From: WRGA01 sp031553395
Lineage (GTDB): Bacteria; Bacteroidota; Bacteroidia; Bacteroidales; WRGA01
Reading direction: 5' to 3'
NCBI GenBank assembly: GCA_031553395.1
Contig: JAVBLR010000024.1
Span: forward strand, 1-64,000
DNA: 64,000 nucleotides
How positions within the stretch are numbered: the stretch's first letter is position 1; each line of letters opens with the position of its first letter. Positions 25,254 to 34,006 of this stretch are shown in pieces. Below the pieces are notes generated by a model, which was not told the origin of the DNA, ran no database searches, and was given only the letters and a program-made list of their open reading frames with translations. Made by a program: the position numbers and the translations under genes.

Positions 25254-26201
25254 ATGAAAAGACTGCTGATATTTATTGTATGTTTTTCCTGTGTTTTCGG
25301 AATGAAGGCTCAGTTTGACGCACAATTCAGTCAGTATTGGGCTATTGAAAATTATTATAATCCTGCCAAAGCCGGTTCCGAACGTAATAAGTTAAACCTT
25401 ACCGCTTTGTATCGTATGCAATGGATGGGTATGCCCGGAGCGCCGAAGTCAACTTTTATTACAGGAGAAACGGCAATGGATCTATTCGGTCGGACACATG
25501 GATTTGGAGCTTCATTTCTTAGTGAAAAAATAGGATTGTATTCTGCATCAACTTTTGCAGTTCAATATGCGTTTAAGCTTAAATTGCTCGATGGAGTATT
25601 AAGTTTGGGGTTGGAAGCTGGTTTATTTAATTTGTCTTTTGATGGTTCGGGGCTTTATACGCCCGATGGAACCGAATATTTTAGTACGAGCGATGGCGGA
25701 ATACCACAAGCTGATGTAAAAGGTTCGAAATTGAATGTAAATTTCGGTGTTCGTTATTCAACTGAACATTATTATGTTGGAGTTTCTTCTACGAAGCTTA
25801 CTGAGCCGGTTATTAAGTTCGATGAATTTGCTTCCACTTATATCGGAAGGGTATATTATTTGACTGCTGGAGGCAATATAACATTGAGTAATCCGTTATA
25901 TCAATTCCAACCGTCGTTTTTGGTAAAAACCGATTTGTTGGCGACACAGATTGATGTTACAGGACGGTTGTTGTACAACGAAATGTTTTGGGGTGGCCTT
26001 TCATACCGTTGGAAAGAGTCGTTAATATTTATGATTGGTGTTAATTTAAAAAATATAAATATAGGATATTCTTATGACTATTCTATGGGAACTATAGGAA
26101 GTTCAAATTCGGGAAGTCACGAATTGTCAGCTACTTATACGATGGATTTAAATTTCTCGAAAAATAATAGATACAGATATAAAAGCGTAAGAGTCTTGTA
26201 G
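25254..26201 (+). CDS. porP: T9SS protein PorP/SprF-like outer-membrane barrel
   Basis: 315 aa. Signal peptide ending in GMKAQ, then the PorP/SprF family opening FDAQFSQYWAIENYYNPAKAGSE and a 14-strand-like outer-membrane barrel; LSGLSYRWKESL-like segments and GVNLKNINIGYSYDYSMG near the end are typical. PorP links the periplasmic motor to the outer membrane in the type IX secretion system. First gene of porP-K-L-M-N, 20 bp before porK, the conserved order in Bacteroidota. Confidence 0.93.
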   Translation: MKRLLIFIVCFSCVFGMKAQFDAQFSQYWAIENYYNPAKAGSERNKLNLTALYRMQWMGMPGAPKSTFITGETAMDLFGRTHGFGASFLSEKIGLYSASTFAVQYAFKLKLLDGVLSLGLEAGLFNLSFDGSGLYTPDGTEYFSTSDGGIPQADVKGSKLNVNFGVRYSTEHYYVGVSSTKLTEPVIKFDEFASTYIGRVYYLTAGGNITLSNPLYQFQPSFLVKTDLLATQIDVTGRLLYNEMFWGGLSYRWKESLIFMIGVNLKNINIGYSYDYSMGTIGSSNSGSHELSATYTMDLNFSKNNRYRYKSVRVL

Positions 26202-26221
26202 ATAATTAAGATTAAATTCGA

Positions 26222-27652
26222 ATGAAGCATAATTTTTTGTTTTTATCAATAATAAGTTTACTTGTGCTTTCTGCATGCGGAGGCAGTTCGTCTTCTTCCA
26301 AAAGTGGGGGAGAACTAGTTGGTGTATCGGGTACTTCCTGGCGGGATCCTTCTCCGTACGGAATGGTATCGGTACCTCAAGGATTTATTTATATTGGGCC
26401 TAACGAAACGGATTCTTTATGGGGTATTTCTACTCCACATAAGCCCATTTCTGTGGATGCTTTCTGGATGGATGAAACCGAAATTACCAATTCCGAATAC
26501 AAACAATTTGTTTACTGGGTGCGGGATTCGATTATTCGTGAACGTTTGGCTGATCCTGCTTATGGAGGAAATGATTTGTTTAAGATTACCGAAGATAGAT
26601 ATGGAGACCCTGTAGAACCGCATTTAGATTGGAGCCGGGCAATTCCTTGGAAAAGGGCTGATGAAGATGAAGAACGTGCTATTCAAAGTGTTTTTATGAA
26701 GCATCCGATTACAAAAGAAGCTATGTTGGATGCTAATCAGATGAATTATAAATATGAATGGTTTGACCAAACACAGGCAGCCATGAGGAGGAATCGCTTG
26801 AATCCGTATGATAGAAACTTGAATACAGATGTTCCTGTGAATCCGAATGAGATAATAATGATTTCTAAAGATACGGCATTCATCAACGATGAAGGAATAA
26901 TTGTGCGGGAAACAGTAACTCGCCCATTAAGTACATTGTTTGATTTCCTAAATACACACATTGTTAGTATATATCCTGACACAACTTGTTGGGTAAATGA
27001 CTTTAATAACGCGTATAATGAACCTTACATGCGGATGTATTTTTCACATCCGGGATATAATGAATATCCCGTTGTAGGTGTTTCGTGGGAGCAAGCATCT
27101 GCTTTTTGTAATTGGCGGACAATGTTTTATGAAAAAGGTATGGGTAAAGGTGGCGGAAGAAAAATAGAACCATATCGTTTACCAACCGAATCGGAATGGG
27201 AATATGCAGCCCGTGCGGGAAAAAGCGAAAATAAATATCCATGGGACGGAGACGGAACAATGGCGGCAAAAGGTTGTTTTTATGCCAATTTTAAACCCGA
27301 CAGGGGAAATTATGTGAAAGACGGAAACTTGATTACAGCTCGTGTTGCATCCTTTACTCCGAATGCTTATGGTTTGTATGATATGGCAGGTAACGTGTCG
27401 GAGTGGACTTCAACTGCATATACCGAATCGGGTGTGTTATCCATGGATGATATCAATCCAGAATTGCGTTATAATGCATCGAAAGAAGATCCTTACCGGA
27501 TGAAGAAAAAAGTTGTGCGTGGTGGTTCGTGGAAAGATGTGTCTACTTTTATCCGTTCGGATATGCGTTTTTCCGATTATCAGAATCAAGGACATTCATA
27601 TATTGGATTCCGTTGTGTAAGGACAAGATTAGGTTATTCAGGTAAAAAATAA
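26222..27652 (+). CDS. porK: T9SS lipoprotein PorK/GldK
   Basis: 476-aa lipoprotein: lipobox LVLSAC with Cys19, then a Ser/Gly-rich linker. The body is a formylglycine-generating-enzyme/sulfatase-modifying fold (FWMDETEITNSEYKQFVYW, YRLPTESEWEYAARAG, YDMAGNVSEWT, VVRGGSWKD, IGFRCVRT). PorK and PorN form the large periplasmic ring beneath the outer membrane in the T9SS. A central insert (residues about 130-250) is usual for GldK compared with simple FGE proteins. Confidence 0.95.
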   Translation: MKHNFLFLSIISLLVLSACGGSSSSSKSGGELVGVSGTSWRDPSPYGMVSVPQGFIYIGPNETDSLWGISTPHKPISVDAFWMDETEITNSEYKQFVYWVRDSIIRERLADPAYGGNDLFKITEDRYGDPVEPHLDWSRAIPWKRADEDEERAIQSVFMKHPITKEAMLDANQMNYKYEWFDQTQAAMRRNRLNPYDRNLNTDVPVNPNEIIMISKDTAFINDEGIIVRETVTRPLSTLFDFLNTHIVSIYPDTTCWVNDFNNAYNEPYMRMYFSHPGYNEYPVVGVSWEQASAFCNWRTMFYEKGMGKGGGRKIEPYRLPTESEWEYAARAGKSENKYPWDGDGTMAAKGCFYANFKPDRGNYVKDGNLITARVASFTPNAYGLYDMAGNVSEWTSTAYTESGVLSMDDINPELRYNASKEDPYRMKKKVVRGGSWKDVSTFIRSDMRFSDYQNQGHSYIGFRCVRTRLGYSGKK

Positions 27653-27653
27653 T

Positions 27654-27705
27654 AAATTACTATTCTCTCATCAAAATAGTAAATAGCAAATCGTCAAATA
27701 GTAAA
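27654..27705. repeat. short low-complexity repeat between porK and porL
   Basis: TTACTATT faces two copies of AATAGTAAAT separated by about 20 bases. It belongs to the family of junction repeats seen at 17983, 28786, 51331, 57176 and 62556. Confidence 0.4.
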
Positions 27706-27710
27706 TTGAC

Positions 27711-28727
27711 ATGGGTAAATACAAAAAATATAAGAATTCCCTTGAACGGTTTTTATCGGGAGAAAAGGGAAAAAGAGCATTTAATTTTGTTTACAGTTGG
27801 GGTGCGGCAGTCGTAATTGCCGGAGCGATGTTTAAATTATTACACCTTCCTGGGGCAAACTGGATGTTGGGAATTGGAATGACTGTTGAATCAGTCGTAT
27901 TTTTTCTTTCGGCTTTCGACCGTTCTTATGCTGAGAAAGAATACAATTGGGAAGAAGTTTTTCCGGTACTTAAAAGTAAAGATCCTGAAGATCGTCCCGA
28001 TTTTAGCGGAGGTATAGGGGGCGTTGTTGGAGGAATCACTTCTTCTTATGCTTCAGGAGAATCTGATGATTCGGCGATAGTTGGAGGAATAAATCTTTCC
28101 GGAAGCCCATTGGCTCAAGGGTTGGGTGTGTCGCAGCAAGGAGCACCCAATGCAGCTCAGGTAAAACAATCATTCGGAATTCCTTCTCAGGTTGATATTT
28201 CAGCAGAAGATACTCAAAATCTTGCTGAAAGCATCAAGAAATTGACTGAAGCTGCCGGACAGTTTTCTAAAATGGCCGATCTTACCGATACAACACAGGA
28301 ATATTTGGTAAAAGTATCGGAAATGGTAGATAACATGGGTAAATTTAATGAAGTAACAGCTTCATTAACAAATGTATCTAATACGTTGGCCGATTCTTAC
28401 AAGCATATTACAGATAATTCTGATGAAATAGGAGAGAACTCGCGTGGATATGTAGAACAAATGGGTGCTTTGAACCGTAATTTGATGGGACTGAATGCTA
28501 TGTATGAAATCCAATTGAAGGGTGTTAGTTCCCAAATTGCTATCGTAGAAAATGTAAACAGCAGTTTGCAACGTATTCGTATGATGTACGAAAATTCATT
28601 GGAAGGAAGTGATAAGTTCAAAGATGAAACCGAAAAAATGGCTCGTAACCTGGCTGCCCTTAATAATGTGTATGAACGCATGTTAAGCGCTATGCAAGGA
28701 AATATGTTTAATCGGCCTCCGATGTAA
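27711..28727 (+). CDS. porL: T9SS inner-membrane motor protein PorL/GldL
   Basis: 338 aa. Two transmembrane helices near the N-terminus (about residues 24-42, VYSWGAAVVIAGAMFKLLH, and 48-66, GANWMLGIGMTVESVVFFL), followed by a long cytoplasmic coiled-coil region (ESIKKLTEAAGQFSKMADL ... KFKDETEKMARNLAALNNVYERML). The membrane pair contains the Glu used with PorM for proton-driven rotation (known for GldL; here the Glu in MTVESVVFF). Gly/Ser-rich linker at about 100-140. Confidence 0.94.
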   Translation: MGKYKKYKNSLERFLSGEKGKRAFNFVYSWGAAVVIAGAMFKLLHLPGANWMLGIGMTVESVVFFLSAFDRSYAEKEYNWEEVFPVLKSKDPEDRPDFSGGIGGVVGGITSSYASGESDDSAIVGGINLSGSPLAQGLGVSQQGAPNAAQVKQSFGIPSQVDISAEDTQNLAESIKKLTEAAGQFSKMADLTDTTQEYLVKVSEMVDNMGKFNEVTASLTNVSNTLADSYKHITDNSDEIGENSRGYVEQMGALNRNLMGLNAMYEIQLKGVSSQIAIVENVNSSLQRIRMMYENSLEGSDKFKDETEKMARNLAALNNVYERMLSAMQGNMFNRPPM

Positions 28728-28785
28728 TATCGTTGTTTGTTACTTGTTATTCGTTATTAGTAAAAAATCAATAATAAGATTGATA

Positions 28786-28853
28786 ATTAAAAATTCGAAT
28801 TAAGAATAAGGTTATTAATTCTTGGAAAACAATTCTTAATTTTTCATTTTTAA
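28786..28853. repeat. low-complexity inverted repeat between porL and porM
   Basis: ATTAAAAATTCGAATTAAGAAT (left half of 28786-28807) faces ATTCTTAATTTTTCATTTTTAAT at 28832-28853, complementary over nearly the whole arm with a 24-base loop. It ends 21 bp before the porM start and so sits in the operon mRNA between two co-expressed motor genes. Confidence 0.55.
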
Positions 28854-28874
28854 TTTTTCATTTAAAAAAGATAT

Positions 28875-30458
28875 ATGGCGTCAAACGCTCCAAAATCACC
28901 ACGGCAGAAAATGATAAACTTAATGTATATCGTTTTAACTGCTATGTTGGCACTGAATGTTTCTTCCGATGTATTAAATGGTTTTACTTTGGTAGAGGAT
29001 AGCTTGAAACGCTCCATCAAAAACGCTCGTACACAAAACGAAGCATTATATGGAGAGTTGAGCGATTACTATGATAAGAATAAGACTAAAGCTGCCGAAT
29101 GGTATGAAAAAGGAACAGAAGTACATACAACCGCTGATTCGCTTTACAATTATATTCAAAGTTTGAAAGTTAAAATTGTAAAGGAATCTGACGGAAAAGA
29201 CGGTGATGTAGATAATATTGAACATGTGGATGATTTGGAAGCTTCCAATCAGGTTATGCTTGCTCCCGGACAAGGAATAAAAGAAGGAAAAAAGCTCCGT
29301 TTGTTTATTGATAGATATCGGGCATTGATGCTATCTATGGTTACGGATCCAATCAAACTAAAAGTAATAACAGATAATCTAAGCACCGAACCATCCAAAA
29401 AAGCGAAAACAGAAAACAAAAATTGGGAAGAAGCTTGGTTTGAGAATATGCCGGTCGCTGCAGCAACAACATTATTGTCGAAATTACAAAGTGATGTTCT
29501 TTCAGCCGAGAGTGAGGTGCTTCATACGTTGGTAAATAATATTGATGTGGGCGATTTCCGGGTAAATCAAATCAATGCTTATGTAATTCCAAACTCAAGA
29601 TTTGTAATTAAAGGAGGAAAATTTAGTGCACGAATTATATTGGCGGCAGAAGATTCTACACAACGTCCTTCTATCTTTGTGGGAAATAATTTGTTGCCAC
29701 CAGCTAGAGATGGAGAGAGAGGCGGATTGTACGAGGTTACTGCATCAGCAGTAGGCACACACACGATTAGCGGGTACATAGAAATGTTACGTGGAAATGG
29801 AGAAAAACAGAAGCATAATTTCACAGAAACTTACACAGTTGTAGAGCCGATGGCTACAGTTTCGGCTACAATGATGAATGTGCTGTATGCTGCTTACAAA
29901 AATGAGATTAGTGTTTCAGTACCTGGTGTACCAACTTCCCAAGTAAGTGCGAGTAGCACAGGAAATGGTACTTTAACGCCTAAAGGAAGTGGCTTATGGG
30001 AAGCTTTTCCAACTAAGGTCGGACAAGATTTTGTAATTACGGTTACAGCGCAAATAGAAGGACGTAGCCAAGTTGTAGATACAAAAACGTTTAAAGTTCG
30101 TCAATTACCCGATCCAACTCCATTTATTGAGTATAAAGACGAAAACGGTAATACTCGCAGGTATAAAGGTGGTTCTGGATTTTCTAAAAATGCCTTAATG
30201 AATTCAGATGGAATTGTTGCCGCAATTGATGATGGTTTATTAAATATTGAATTTGAAGTTATACGTTTTGAAACGGTATTTTTCGATTCGATGGGAAATG
30301 CCATGCTTGAGGTTTCAAATGGGCGTTATTTTACAGATAGACAGAAAGAAGCCTTCCGTCGTTTAAATAGAGGAAAACGTTTTTATATTTCCCGTGTTAC
30401 AGTAAGAGCAAAAGAAGGGGGGGAACGTGTAATTTCTCCAATTGAGGTTATATTATAA
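28875..30458 (+). CDS. porM: T9SS motor protein PorM/GldM
   Basis: 527 aa. Starts MASNAPKSPRQKMINLMYI, the GldM signature, with one transmembrane helix (about 16-34) and then four periplasmic domains (D1-D4), ending with RVTVRAKEGGERVISPIEVIL. PorM and PorL make the rotary motor; the periplasmic part contacts the PorK/PorN ring. Normal length. Confidence 0.95.
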   Translation: MASNAPKSPRQKMINLMYIVLTAMLALNVSSDVLNGFTLVEDSLKRSIKNARTQNEALYGELSDYYDKNKTKAAEWYEKGTEVHTTADSLYNYIQSLKVKIVKESDGKDGDVDNIEHVDDLEASNQVMLAPGQGIKEGKKLRLFIDRYRALMLSMVTDPIKLKVITDNLSTEPSKKAKTENKNWEEAWFENMPVAAATTLLSKLQSDVLSAESEVLHTLVNNIDVGDFRVNQINAYVIPNSRFVIKGGKFSARIILAAEDSTQRPSIFVGNNLLPPARDGERGGLYEVTASAVGTHTISGYIEMLRGNGEKQKHNFTETYTVVEPMATVSATMMNVLYAAYKNEISVSVPGVPTSQVSASSTGNGTLTPKGSGLWEAFPTKVGQDFVITVTAQIEGRSQVVDTKTFKVRQLPDPTPFIEYKDENGNTRRYKGGSGFSKNALMNSDGIVAAIDDGLLNIEFEVIRFETVFFDSMGNAMLEVSNGRYFTDRQKEAFRRLNRGKRFYISRVTVRAKEGGERVISPIEVIL

Positions 30459-30539
30459 ATTAAGTATAAAAATACGATATAGAAGTTTTAGGGAGGTAGG
30501 ATTTTACCTTTTACTTTACACCTTTTACTTTACTTTGAT

Positions 30540-31670
30540 ATGAAACATTTTATTTTATCAATATTTATTCTGAGTATTGCAATTTCCAGTTCGTATGCTC
30601 AGCAATTATCAGGACGCCGGGCTGCAGCTGCAGCTGAAAATTCACCAACGGTTTCTGTACGTGCTCAAAATATGTATGGAAATACAGAGGTTAATACAGA
30701 TAACCTGATTTGGATGAGGGAGATTTACCGGCAATTGGATTTGAAAAATCCGAAGAACGGCCCGCTTTATTTTCCTGTTGAACCTATCGGCAATAGGATA
30801 AATTTATTTACGTTGATATTTAATCTATTGACAGAAGGAAAAATCACCGCATATGAATATTTGGATGGAAGAGAAGTTTTTACCGACCAGTATAAACTCA
30901 ATGTTAAAGATATTTTAGTTAAATATGGAGTTTTTTATGAGGAACAATTTTCTAAATCTTCTAAAAATCCGGTTTATAAAGTGCACGAAAGCGATGTGCC
31001 AAGTAATGAGGTTCTTGGATTTTATATGAAGGAAATGTGGTATTTCGATCAGGCTAATTCAACTTTTGATTCTCAGATTACAGCTCTTTGTCCATTACTT
31101 ACCCGCGACGGAGATTTTGGTGATGCGCTGCGTATTCCGATGTTTTGGATTCCGTATGAAAGTATTCGCCCGTATCTTTCTCAGGTTCAGGTGATGACAA
31201 GTAATTATAATAATGTAGTTAGTTCTACGTATGATGATTATTTCCGGCAACGTTTATATAAAGGAGATATTTACAAAACAACCAATCTGGCAAATCTATC
31301 TTTGATGCAATATTGTCCGACTGATTCGGCAATGCGAGCTGAACAAAAACGTATTGATGCCGAATTACAAGCTTTTGAAAAGAACCTTTGGCAACAATCG
31401 GATTCTATTGATATCGCAGCTTTAAAAAGTAAAAAGAACCTGACAAAGGAAGAAAAAGATATATTGCGAAAGTTGCAAGCAGATGAAAAAGCAGATGCCG
31501 CAAATGCAGAAACTGCAACATCTACTACAACAGATAGTGGTACCAGTACAAAATCATCGTCTTCGAGCAGTGTAAAACAATCGTCACCCAAGACTTCAAC
31601 AAAATCATCTTCGAGTAGTGCACCTAAACAGCAAGCTACGCCAACGAAGTCGGTTAGGAGGCAGAGGTAA
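30540..31670 (+). CDS. porN: T9SS ring protein PorN/GldN with a Ser/Lys-rich tail
   Basis: 376 aa. Signal peptide ending SSYAQ, then the GldN domain (VNTDNLIWMREIYRQLDLKNPKNG, TAYEYLDGREVFTD, RIPMFWIPYESIRPYLS). The last ~110 residues are an E/K/A-rich segment followed by a Ser/Thr/Lys-rich low-complexity tail ending SVRRQR, longer than the core GldN fold. It binds PorK. The upstream gap has direct repeats of ACCTTTTACTTTAC (30507-30536). Last gene of the operon; terminator at 31697. Confidence 0.93.
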   Translation: MKHFILSIFILSIAISSSYAQQLSGRRAAAAAENSPTVSVRAQNMYGNTEVNTDNLIWMREIYRQLDLKNPKNGPLYFPVEPIGNRINLFTLIFNLLTEGKITAYEYLDGREVFTDQYKLNVKDILVKYGVFYEEQFSKSSKNPVYKVHESDVPSNEVLGFYMKEMWYFDQANSTFDSQITALCPLLTRDGDFGDALRIPMFWIPYESIRPYLSQVQVMTSNYNNVVSSTYDDYFRQRLYKGDIYKTTNLANLSLMQYCPTDSAMRAEQKRIDAELQAFEKNLWQQSDSIDIAALKSKKNLTKEEKDILRKLQADEKADAANAETATSTTTDSGTSTKSSSSSSVKQSSPKTSTKSSSSSAPKQQATPTKSVRRQR

Positions 31671-31696
31671 TTCTCTTTTTTGAATGAAAGATATGG

Positions 31697-31731
31697 AAAA
31701 TAGTAATGGTTTAAACAATCATTACTATTTT
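31697..31731 (+). terminator. terminator of the porP-N operon
   Basis: AAAATAGTAATG (31697-31708) pairs perfectly with CATTACTATTTT (31720-31731), followed by more T. It lies 27 bp past the porN stop. Confidence 0.75.
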
Positions 31732-31741
31732 TGTTTTGGAA

Positions 31742-31865
31742 AAGCCCCCTAACCCCCCAAAGGGGAACAAGAACGAGTGCTTCATTATAAGTAAATATAT
31801 ATTAGGAAGATAGTTTTTACCAACAATTAATAGCCAGTCCTTATTCCCCTTCGGGGGTTAGGCTT
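31742..31865. repeat. GC-rich inverted repeat (CCCCCTAACCCCC type)
   Basis: AAGCCCCCTAACCCCCCAAA (31742-31761, continuing GGGGAACA) and its near complement at 31842-31865 (ATTCCCCTTCGGGGGTTAGG and CTT) bracket about 75 bp of AT-rich DNA. The arms stand out in base composition from everything around them. It resembles a small non-coding mobile or palindromic repeat; compare the element at 60105. Confidence 0.6.
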
Positions 31866-31873
31866 CTAAAATA

Positions 31874-32938
31874 ATGATGAATATCTACGAATTATATTAC
31901 GATGCAATTGATTTATTGAAAAATTTGATATCAATTCCATCATTTAGTAGAGAGGAAACCGCAGCCGCTGATTTTCTTCAATCTTACATAGAACAACAGG
32001 GTATTACAACTTTTCGAAAGGGGAATAATGTTTGGTGTATTTCTCCTTGCATGGATTTAAAAAAGCCTACAATATTGTTGAATTCCCATATTGATACAGT
32101 AAAACCTGTACAAGGATGGACAAAAGATCCTTTTTCCCCGGTTGAGCAAGATGAAATTCTCTACGGATTAGGAAGCAATGATGCCGGAGCAAGTTTAGTT
32201 TCGCTATTACATGCTTTTTTTATCCTGACACAAAAAGAGCAAAACTGTAATTTTATATTTTTGGCATCCTGTGAAGAAGAAGTTTCAGGAAAAGACGGAA
32301 TAGAAAGTGTTTTGCCATTGCTTCCTCCAGTTGCATTTGCTGTTGTTGGTGAACCGACACAGATGAATGTAGCTATTGCCGAAAAAGGATTAATGGTATT
32401 AGATTGCGCTGTTCGTGGAATTTCGGGACATGCTGCAAGGGAAGAGGGAGATAATGCTATTTATAAAGCATTGCAAAGTATTGAATGGTTTCGCACATTT
32501 TCTTTCCCGAAGATTTCCGAAACATTAGGAAAGGTAAAAATGTCTGTAACGCAAATTAATGCAGGAACTCAACATAATGTTGTTCCGGATGTTTGTTCGT
32601 TTGTAGTAGATGTAAGAACTACAGATCGTTATACGAATCAGGAAGTCTATGATATTATCAGCTGGTCTGTTGATTGTGAGGTGAAAGCTCGTTCTTTTAG
32701 GTTAAATTCATCGGGAATATCACCTGAGCATCCATTTGTAAAGCATGCTGTTTTATTAGATAGAGAAGTATTTGGTTCGCCTACATTGTCCGATCAGGCA
32801 TTAATTTCATTACCTTCAGTAAAAATAGGGCCGGGAGATTCAGCGCGTTCTCATACAGCCGACGAATTTATTAAACTAAGCGAAATTCGTGAAGGAATTG
32901 AATTGTATGTAAAGTTATTGGACAAAATAGAAATATGA
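31874..32938 (+). CDS. M20-family deacetylase, probable ArgE-type
   Basis: 354 aa cytoplasmic zinc hydrolase. Metal/catalytic pattern: NSHIDTV (His72, Asp74), GLGSNDAGAS, SCEEEVSGKDG, GEPT, and a late His (SHTADEFIKL). The dimerisation domain includes GISGHAAREEGDNAI. In Bacteroidales, proteins of this type act on N-acyl ornithine or N-acyl citrulline in arginine synthesis (known); here no arg gene is adjacent, so that role is inference. The first two codons are both ATG; either could be used. Confidence 0.82.
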   Translation: MMNIYELYYDAIDLLKNLISIPSFSREETAAADFLQSYIEQQGITTFRKGNNVWCISPCMDLKKPTILLNSHIDTVKPVQGWTKDPFSPVEQDEILYGLGSNDAGASLVSLLHAFFILTQKEQNCNFIFLASCEEEVSGKDGIESVLPLLPPVAFAVVGEPTQMNVAIAEKGLMVLDCAVRGISGHAAREEGDNAIYKALQSIEWFRTFSFPKISETLGKVKMSVTQINAGTQHNVVPDVCSFVVDVRTTDRYTNQEVYDIISWSVDCEVKARSFRLNSSGISPEHPFVKHAVLLDREVFGSPTLSDQALISLPSVKIGPGDSARSHTADEFIKLSEIREGIELYVKLLDKIEI

Positions 32939-32982
32939 TAAACGGATGCTTTTGAAAGCAGTCGAAAAGTTTCTCAATCCGA

Positions 32983-33927
32983 ATGAATAAAAGAACGGTT
33001 TTAATAACAGGTGCAGCTGGGAATTTGGGCGGATTATTAGCAGATTATCTTAAATCTGAGGTTAATTTGCATTTGCTGATTCATAAAAAAGATGTTCCGG
33101 ATAAATTGAAAAATCATCCAAATGTCAAAGTGTTTCGTGCAGATTTAGCTAAAAAAGAATCCTTGGATGCAGCTTTAAAAGGAGTTGATGCAATTGTTCA
33201 TTTTGCAGGAGTCCTATTCAAAGCTAATCCGGAAAAATTTCTTCCGGAAACAAATACATATTATTTTAAAAACTTGCTGGAAAAGGCAAATGAGTATAAT
33301 ATAAAACGGGTAATACTTATTAGTTTTCCGCATGTTGAAGGAGAAACAACACCAGAACATCCTGCATCGGGAAAACTTGATGGAAATCCTATTTCGATGC
33401 ATGCCAAGACAAGGTTAGAAGAAGAAAAAATGCTTTTCGATAGTAAAAGATATAAAGGAGAAGCCGTTTCTTTACGAGTAGGAATGGTTTATGGTAAAGG
33501 GATTCTAATGATTGAAGCAGCTTGTACTTTTGCCAAATATCATTTATTAGGTGTCTGGAAAAACCCTACTTGGATTCATCTTATTTCTACAGAAGATTTT
33601 TTAAAGGCAACATCCGCAGCTGCTTTAAAAGATGATATTTTGGGAATTTATCATTTGGGAGATGATGGTATACAAACATTACAAGAATTTCTGGATGATT
33701 TATGCATTTCCCGAAACTATGGAAAGCCTTGGAGAATGCCAATATGGATGATAAATACAGCCGCTTGGTTTTTTGAGTTTGCATCCAAATTATTCGGAAT
33801 AATGAGTCCGCTTACAAGAGATTTTATTAAGATAGGCCAAGTTTCTTATTATGGTGATACAACCCGCATGAAAAAGGATTTGCTACCCGAATTAACATAC
33901 AAAACATACAAGGAAAATACAATTTAG
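32983..33927 (+). CDS. atypical SDR / NAD-dependent epimerase-like protein
   Basis: 314 aa. Nucleotide-binding GAAGNLGG at residues 10-17 and DAIVHFAGV show an extended short-chain dehydrogenase/epimerase fold. The usual catalytic Tyr-x-x-x-Lys (YGRTK) is replaced by HAKTR (140-144), so classic epimerase chemistry is doubtful. It follows the deacetylase by 44 bp. Substrate unknown. Confidence 0.82.
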   Translation: MNKRTVLITGAAGNLGGLLADYLKSEVNLHLLIHKKDVPDKLKNHPNVKVFRADLAKKESLDAALKGVDAIVHFAGVLFKANPEKFLPETNTYYFKNLLEKANEYNIKRVILISFPHVEGETTPEHPASGKLDGNPISMHAKTRLEEEKMLFDSKRYKGEAVSLRVGMVYGKGILMIEAACTFAKYHLLGVWKNPTWIHLISTEDFLKATSAAALKDDILGIYHLGDDGIQTLQEFLDDLCISRNYGKPWRMPIWMINTAAWFFEFASKLFGIMSPLTRDFIKIGQVSYYGDTTRMKKDLLPELTYKTYKENTI

Positions 33928-33955
33928 ATAGGAATAGTTGAATTGATCTTTTGAA

Positions 33956-33963
33956 TACTTTTG
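33956..33963 (+). promoter_or_regulatory. candidate -7 box of the PL9 gene
   Basis: TACTTTTG, 43 bp before the start codon at 34007. Confidence 0.45.
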
Positions 33964-34006
33964 CACAGTATATTGTTATAATATTTAATCTTTCAATTAA
34001 AAAAGT

